DNA from: Pteria penguin
Lineage: Eukaryota; Mollusca; Bivalvia; Pterioida; Pteriidae
Direction of reading: 5' to 3'
DNA: 64,000 bases
NCBI GenBank assembly: GCA_035048485.1
Contig: CM068587.1
Span: forward strand, 44,119,996 to 44,183,995
Below are positions 58,010 to 64,000 of this stretch, one piece after another. Made by a program: the position numbers and the translations under genes. Below the pieces are notes generated by a model. The model saw only the letters and a program-made list of their open reading frames with translations, was not told where the DNA came from and searched no databases. Position 1 is the first letter of the stretch. Every line of letters begins with the position of its first letter.

Positions 58010-59755
58010 TTTATACTCCCCGAAAAAAGAAAATTCGAGGGAGCATATAGTCGCTGTCTTGTCTGTGTGTCTTTCCGTCCATCTGTCCGTCCGTCCCTCC
58101 GAGCTCATATGTCCTATATATTTCATCAGAAATTGATCATACTTTACCAAAACATTATTTAGGTTAAGGGCATTGAGACAAAGATCATTCAAGGTCATTT
58201 CTGTAAGGTCAAGGTCACTGATTAACTTTGACTTAAAATACTATGAAGTACTTTTATGTCCTACACCGTTCATCAAAATTTAATCATACTTCACCACAAT
58301 ATTATTTAGGTAAAAAGTTCTGGACAAAGGTCTCTCAAGGTCATTTACGAAAGATAAAGTTCTTTTACTAACTGTGACTTAAAATACTATGAACAACTTA
58401 TATTTCCTACACCTTTCAACAGAATTTGATCATACTTCACCAAAATAATATTTAGATTAAGGGTTTTGGACAAAGATCCCTCAAAGTCATTTCTGAAAGG
58501 TCAAGGTCACGATATAAAGTTTTATTTCATAACTAATCAAGGTCAAGTTTACTCATTTTATTTATGCTCCTCAAATACTTTCGGGGGAGCATATAGTCGC
58601 TGTCGTGTGCGTGTGTCTGTCCGTCCGTCCGTTCGAGCTCATATCTCCTATACCATTCATCAGAACTTGATCATACTTCACCAAAATATTATTTAGCTAA
58701 AGGCTTTTTAACAAAGGTCACTCAAGGTCATTTCCGAAAGGTGAAGGTCACTTATCAACTATGACTCCAAATACTATGAAGAACGTATATCTCCTACACC
58801 TTTCATCAGAATTTGATCAGACTTCACCAAAATGTTCTTTAAGTTAAGGAATTTTGGACAAAGGTCTCTCAATGTCATGTCTCAAAGGTCAAAGTCACTT
58901 TTTAACAATAACTTATAATACCATGAAGTACTTATATCTCATACACCTTTCATCAGAATTTGATTATACTTCACCAAAATATTATTTAGATTAATGGCTT
59001 TTGGACAAAAAAGGTCATTCAAGTCATTTCTGAAAGTTCAAGGTCACTTATTAATTATGACTTTAAGTAAAAAGAAGCACTTATATCTCCTATATCTTTC
59101 ATCAGAATTTGATCAGACTTCACCAAAATGTTATTAAGGTTAAGAGCTTTTGGACAAAGGTCACTCAATGTCATTTCTGAAAGGTCATGTTCACGATAAA
59201 AAGTTTTATTTCATAACTAATCAAGGTCAAGCTTGCTCATTTTAGTTTAAGATACTGTGATCACATGTTATTCTACAGTTCACTCAATTGGATATCCATA
59301 TGATACATTGAGATTTGAAATCGTCATTAATACAATGATTTTCTATATACTGAGTCATTCATTTCCTTCATTATTGCTGTGCTTCTTGGAGCATCCATCA
59401 GTTTTACTGAATTTTTTTGGTATATGAATTGAGTCGTCAATTTCCTGCATCATAACTGCCATTCGGGGAGCATACATCAGTTTTACTGATACTCTTGTTT
59501 AAGATACTGCAATGTTGTTCTACAATTGACCCAATTGGATATCCATACGATACGAGATTTGAAATCGTCATCAATTAGTACAATGATTTCCTATATATTG
59601 AGTCATTCATTTCCTTCATTATTGCTGTGGTTCTTAGAGCATCCATCAGTTTTACTGACTTTTTTGTATTTAGATTGAGTCATCAATTTTCTGCAGTATT
59701 AGTATAACTGCCTTTCGGGAAGCATACATCAGTTTTACTGATGCTCTTGTTATCA
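58010..59755 (+). repeat. dispersed CTCCCCGAAA ... GGTCAAGGTCACT element with internal tandem copies
   Basis: Opens TTATACTCCCCGAAAAAAG, then AGGGAGCATATAGTCGCTGT and a (GTCC)n tract. About seven diverged copies of a 130-140-base segment follow (CATCAGAATTTGATCATACT, TCACCAAAATATTATTTAG, TTTTGGACAAAGGTC, AAGGTCAAGGTCACT). A second GGGGGAGCATATAGTCGCTG head lies at about 58583. The end repeats CAGTTTTACTGATACTCTTG twice. No open frame of note. I associate this pattern with bivalve genomes. Confidence 0.7.
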
Positions 59756-59822
59756 GAAGTGCATGTTTATGCAAAGTAAGCTATGAGTTCATTTGATCAA
59801 GTCAGTTTGTGTTTATACTTAC

Positions 59823-59998
59823 ATGCATACCGGTGATGAAACTAAAATCTGTCCCACTACATTCTATGGTGACATCCGGTTGATATCCCAAGGTTTTCAC
59901 TACTGTTTGTGCGAGTTCCTCGGGACTTTTCGTATGAACATTTATGGTGTAATCTGCGCCCATCTCCTTCGCTAAAGAGAGGCGATGGTTGTCTATGT
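59823..59998 (-). CDS. SORD: sorbitol dehydrogenase, internal coding exon (NAD-binding domain)
   Basis: 176 bases, acceptor TTTTATTTCAG (AG at 59999-60000), donor CAT|GTAAGT (GT at 59821-59822). It starts with two bases of a codon and ends in phase 0, matching the next exon. Translation after the completed Asp is IDNHRLSLAKEMGADYTINV, then HTKSPEELAQTVVKTLGYQP and DVTIECSGTDFSFITGMH. The leading D closes the second Rossmann strand, where an acidic residue selects NAD+. RLSLAKEMGAD and VTIECSG align with human RLSKAKEIGAD and VTIECTG. The zinc-binding N-terminal half (Cys, His, Glu ligands) was searched for on the minus strand of 60001-64000 and not found, so those exons are upstream of the window. 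Confidence 0.95.
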
Positions 59999-60109
59999 CT
60001 GAAATAAAATATGGTTCAAATGTTTATTATATTCCTCTGTCACGATGTGCCGACATAAACTTCCGACTACATTGTAGATTTCAATTCAGTCATAAAAAGT
60101 CGACGTTAT

Positions 60110-61045
60110 TCTAGGTATACACTATTACTGCATCATAGCTACGCTCCTACTACGACTAAACTACGTCGAAACTACGACTAGATTACGACTAAGCTACATC
60201 AAGTCTATAACTAGGATACTTATAGACTATGACGAAGCTTCGTCTTTCTCTAGACTACGACTAAGCTGCATCTTGACTACGACTATGCTACATGAAGTCT
60301 ATGACTAAAGTACGTCTCGACTATGACTACCCTATGACTAAGCTACATCAAACCTAAGACTAAGATACTTCTAGACTACGACTAAGCTACATCTAGACTA
60401 CCACTGAGCTACGTCACGCATATGACTAAGCTACGTCAATTCTACGACTAAGCTACATCTAGACTACGACTAAGCTACATCCAAATTACGACTAAACTAT
60501 GTCAAGCATACGACTAAGTTACATCTAGACTAAGACTAAGCTACATCTAGATTACGACTAAGGTACGTCAAGCCTATGACTAAGCTACGTCAAGCCTACG
60601 ACTAAGCTACATTTAGACTACGACTAAGCTACATCCAGATGACGACTGAGCTACGTCAAGCATACGACTAAGCTACGTCAAGCCTACGACTAAGCTACAT
60701 TTAGACTAAGACTAAAATACAGCAAGTCTACGACTAAGCTATATCTAGACTAAGACTTAACTACGTCAAGTCTACGATTAAGCTACTTCTAGACTACGAT
60801 TAAGCTAGGTCAAGTATCCGACTAAGCTACACTTAGACTACGACTGACCTACGTCAAGTCTACGACTAAGCTACATCTAGACTAAGACTAAACTACGTCA
60901 AGCATACGACTACGCAAGGTCAAGCATACGAATAAACTACATTTAGACTACGACTAAGCTGCATCAAGACTACGACTAAACTACACCTAGACTACGACTA
61001 AGATACATCTAGACTACAACTAAGCTCTATCTAGACTACGAATAA
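60110..61045. repeat. 22-bp array, about 40 copies
   Basis: Unit CTACGACTAAGCTACATCTAGA or its CTACGTCAAGC variant, in loose alternation. Moderately diverged. It begins about 110 bases upstream of the acceptor of the SORD exon at 59823-59998, in the intron. Confidence 0.92.
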
Positions 61046-61221
61046 GTTAAAATTTGTAATTTAAAGCTGCGACACACCAGCGAATAAGTGACCATAGCTA
61101 ACTCAGACTAAGCTATAACGCGTCTACGATTTATCCTATTATCCAGATTGCCCTACGTCTGAATACGACTAAACAACTAGACTACAATGCTTTTGATATG
61201 AGATGTCTACTATACAGCAGA

Positions 61222-61409
61222 AAAATAAACAAGAGTCAAATGGGCCTTTATCGCTAACCTCTTCACAATTGGTTTATTGACAAACAACAGACTTCTTGAC
61301 AAAATTTGAAGGTATTTGTTAATTACCCGTAAACTTTTTTCTCTACATTAAGACAAAAATGTGTGAATGTGTTTTTGTGTAAAATGTAATTAAAACATTT
61401 TCCATTGAA

Positions 61410-61500
<91 letters not shown>

Positions 61501-62170
61501 ATAAGAAGTCATAAGAATTAATAAAAAAAAAACCACACCTAAATTTTGTCATGGATCTTTCAAATAACCTTTCTCTGAAATAGATATCCTCTATTAAAAG
61601 TTGGCAACTGAATGCTTTATTGCATTTCTATATACATTTATATTGAATAAATCAATAAAATGACACAAAAACGTGTGACAAAGACTATGTCAGAAAGTCG
61701 TTTTCTAATATGTCTTATTAAGTGCTGCAAACACTTGAAAAGATGTTTTGGTGTGAAAATAAATAAAAAAAAATACCTCCTGTGGGACTTGAAGCACTAA
61801 CCTTGAAATTGCCAGAACGGTACTTATCAAATACAGGATAAATCCAGAAAACTAAATTTTGACATGACATTTTCAAATATCTCTTAAAATAGATATTTTC
61901 TAATAAGAGTAAGCAATTAAAGTGCTTTATTGCTTCTAGGTAGTGAATAAATCAAGAAAATGGCACAAAAATATGTGCAAATTACTAAGTCAGAAAAGAG
62001 GCCGAAAAGTCTAAAAAAAATCGATTTCAAAATGAAGCTAAAACCAACAACACTTCTTAAGACACTTTTCAGATCACTCTGGTGCATTCAGATTATTGAT
62101 CTATACACCTGGTGTCAGAGGTATATCAAAGGAGGGTACCTTATGGTGCCTTTATTGCTCAGGTAAGCTA
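61222..62170 (+). repeat. dispersed GGGCCTTTATCGCTAACC-type module, related to 17585-18430
   Basis: Starts AACAAGAGTCAAATGGGCCT. The end (about 62000-62165) shares AAAACCAACAACACTTCTTA, ATCACTCTGGTGCATTCAGA and AAAGGAGGGTACC with the 17.8-kb module. A (TA)n tract (61411-61498) is embedded. Non-coding; the 68-codon frame belongs to the module. Confidence 0.6.
61411..61498. repeat. (TA)n microsatellite
   Basis: About 43 uninterrupted AT units. Confidence 0.97.
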
Positions 62171-62548
62171 ATGCCAACTTTCATACACAGTCAAGTTCCT
62201 GTATCTCCAGAAATTGAACTCGAAAATAAATGTGTGAATCTTGAGAAAGTCCTAACTAAAAATAGTCATGCATAGGCAGTTGCTTTAAATAATATTAAAT
62301 TTGAATAAAAGTGGTGCTGGTTCAATAAAATTTATGACATGTTATTTTCTGTTTTATGCGGAAACAATACTATTGTAACGAAATCACAGTCGAAGCTATG
62401 TCGATAAAAGTCGTAGCTGTGTCGTGATTCGTCGAAGCTTTGGTGGCAAAAGAATGGGGAACGGAAGACGTTTTAGTTGAAACACTGCCAAGTAATCGTC
62501 AGTCGGAGCATTTCGTGACGCGTCGTAACGCGATCACCATCAGTCTAC

Positions 62549-62708
62549 GGAAACGTTTTGGTGCCTGGTGTTGTTGTGTTGTAAGTATGGAAACGTTTTG
62601 GTGCCTGGTGTTGTTGTGTTGTAAGTATGGAAACGTTTTGGTGCCTAGTGTTGTTGTGTTGTAAGTACGGAAACGTTTTGGTGCCTAGTGTTGTTGTGTT
62701 GTAAGTAG
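62549..62708. repeat. 40-bp minisatellite, 4 copies
   Basis: Unit GGAAACGTTTTGGTGCCTGG plus TGTTGTTGTGTTGTAAGTAT. Three substitutions separate the copies. Each unit carries a consensus-like GTAAGT on the strand opposite to the gene. Confidence 0.96.
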
Positions 62709-64000
62709 GTATCATGACAAAAATAAAATTGACTTGCCGAGATTGATAAAACATGATGAAGTAATGAAGTCGAAGTGTTGCCGTAAACTGTCCTTAAACG
62801 AGTTCTTTTCGGCATTTTGTCATCTATAAAACAGTTACAGAGATTTTTAAGTCAAGATAACTTTATGCGATTTCCCTCATGTCAATTTTAAAACAAATCG
62901 TCTTAATACAGTCGCATTTCCTTGAAAATCAAGAATTTTTGACATCATTTTTGTTGATATGTTAGGATAAACATGCTACTATCGAGAACTTTATGTTGAG
63001 TTATTGTTTTAAAAATATCAATTCGAGATTTCGTAAGTCAATTTCGTTTTGAATTCGAGTTATCAAACACACATTTGTATGAAAATCTGAAAATATTGAC
63101 TTTGTTGAAGTCAACAAGATGCAAAAAAGTAACAATTATCGATATATTTTTTGACGACGTTCTAAAGAAAACTCTTGAAATCACATTACAATTTCTTTCT
63201 TGTTATTTGCTCACGAATGAACACAATATATATGTTCAGTCAGCTAAATGTATTTTGCTTTTAACAGTACTTATTGTGAAAATGCACATTAAGTATACAA
63301 TATATCGTGTAAAGAATTTAGCACCAAGTACTGAAATATACTTAAATCAAGCTCACTCCTTTTGATGAACTTTGAATGCATAATTAAATTCAAGATACCA
63401 AAGTTTTTTTGTTTTTTTTTTTGTCAAAGGTGCCTGTACTGTTTCATTTGGGAATTGTTGTCCCATGTCCAGTGTTTTGCACCAAAATGGATATACCATA
63501 CATGTACTATGTTTTACACTAATTTTTAAAAAAAACTTTATGTTTAAACGTTAAAATCATAACAAGATTGCTATAATCAAGTTAAAAACATAATAAATGT
63601 TTCAAACTTTAGTAAAAAAAAATATGACTAATAATCCTTTTATATACTTAATTTTGATTTTCTACAGTCATAAATCAATAATGACCTTGACCTTTTACAC
63701 TTGATCTATCAAATCAATAAGATACATAAATCTGTCCGGAAAATTTTTGTGGAAGGTATTGCGATTCTACAATGATAACTATTAATAGTGAGTCTTAGGC
63801 CCTTTGATTTGTAATAAAAATTACTTATATAATTCCATAATGGCATCAACCTTTGAACTCCGTTAGTGGAAATCAAGAAATTCAATCTTCTGTCATTTGT
63901 GGAAGATTTGACTGTTCTACTTGTCACTTTGAAAATAGTTTTGCTCAGTGTTCACGGTATGTGAAAGAATTCAGTACATTATTGATGCGGGTAACAATAC
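62709..64000. other. AT-rich intronic or upstream DNA, no exon seen
   Basis: On the minus strand I looked for the zinc-binding N-terminal half of sorbitol dehydrogenase (a GHE-type motif and a CGSD-type segment) and found none. 63680-63860 contains AATGACCTTGACCTTTTACA and other GGTCA-module traces. Confidence 0.5.

Noticed and set aside
62549..62708. Repeated GTAAGT splice donors as alternative exons
   Set aside because: They are part of a 40-bp minisatellite on the strand opposite to the gene, with no linked acceptors or open coding segment.

Overview
The window reads as AT-rich animal nuclear DNA. It most likely comes from a lophotrochozoan, probably a bivalve mollusc. Evidence for this: spliced exons of two animal genes with consensus GT/AG introns, two tRNA-derived SINE families with (TCAA)n or (CCAA)n tails, a Tc1 element, several MITEs, and dispersed modules rich in AAGGTCAAGGTCA and GTCCGTCCGTC, a look I associate with bivalve genomes. 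The bivalve assignment is inference; no marker fixes the species.

Two real genes are visible, both on the minus strand and both partial. At the left edge (1912-2658) are the first two coding exons of a goosecoid-type PRD homeobox gene. They include the eh1 repressor motif FTIDNIL and homeodomain residues 1-46. The recognition-helix exon lies beyond position 1. At the right (44867-59998) are the last three coding exons of a sorbitol dehydrogenase (zinc-dependent medium-chain dehydrogenase/reductase), with stop codon and a candidate poly(A) signal. Its N-terminal exons lie beyond 64000. No other convincing protein-coding exon was found between them. Most long open frames elsewhere come from tandem repeats.

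Layout. 1-8 kb: goosecoid exons, upstream flank, simple repeats, a 49-bp array. 8-26 kb: mostly unique AT-rich DNA with SINEs, two copies of one MITE family, short minisatellites and dispersed modules. 26-30.6 kb: 56-bp, 35/36-bp, 44-bp and about 85-bp arrays. 31-36 kb: GGTCA-rich module, a Tc1 remnant on the minus strand, and a 30-36-bp array into which a MITE and both SINE types have inserted. 36.8-38.4 kb: a Tc1 (DD34E) element with TIRs and TA target duplication but a broken transposase. 38.6-41.5 kb: two related 62-bp arrays, the first split by a near-perfect hairpin. 42-44.8 kb: SINE, simple repeats, T-rich DNA. 44.9-60 kb: sorbitol dehydrogenase 3' half, whose 14.4-kb intron holds a 48-bp array, a 72-bp array and a 68-bp satellite of about 7.96 kb (about 117 copies) with higher-order structure. 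60-64 kb: a 22-bp array, an AT microsatellite and dispersed modules.

The two genes have no evident functional link. The notable signal is the density and diversity of tandem arrays (about twenty unrelated unit types), several showing nested insertions that give a relative order of events.
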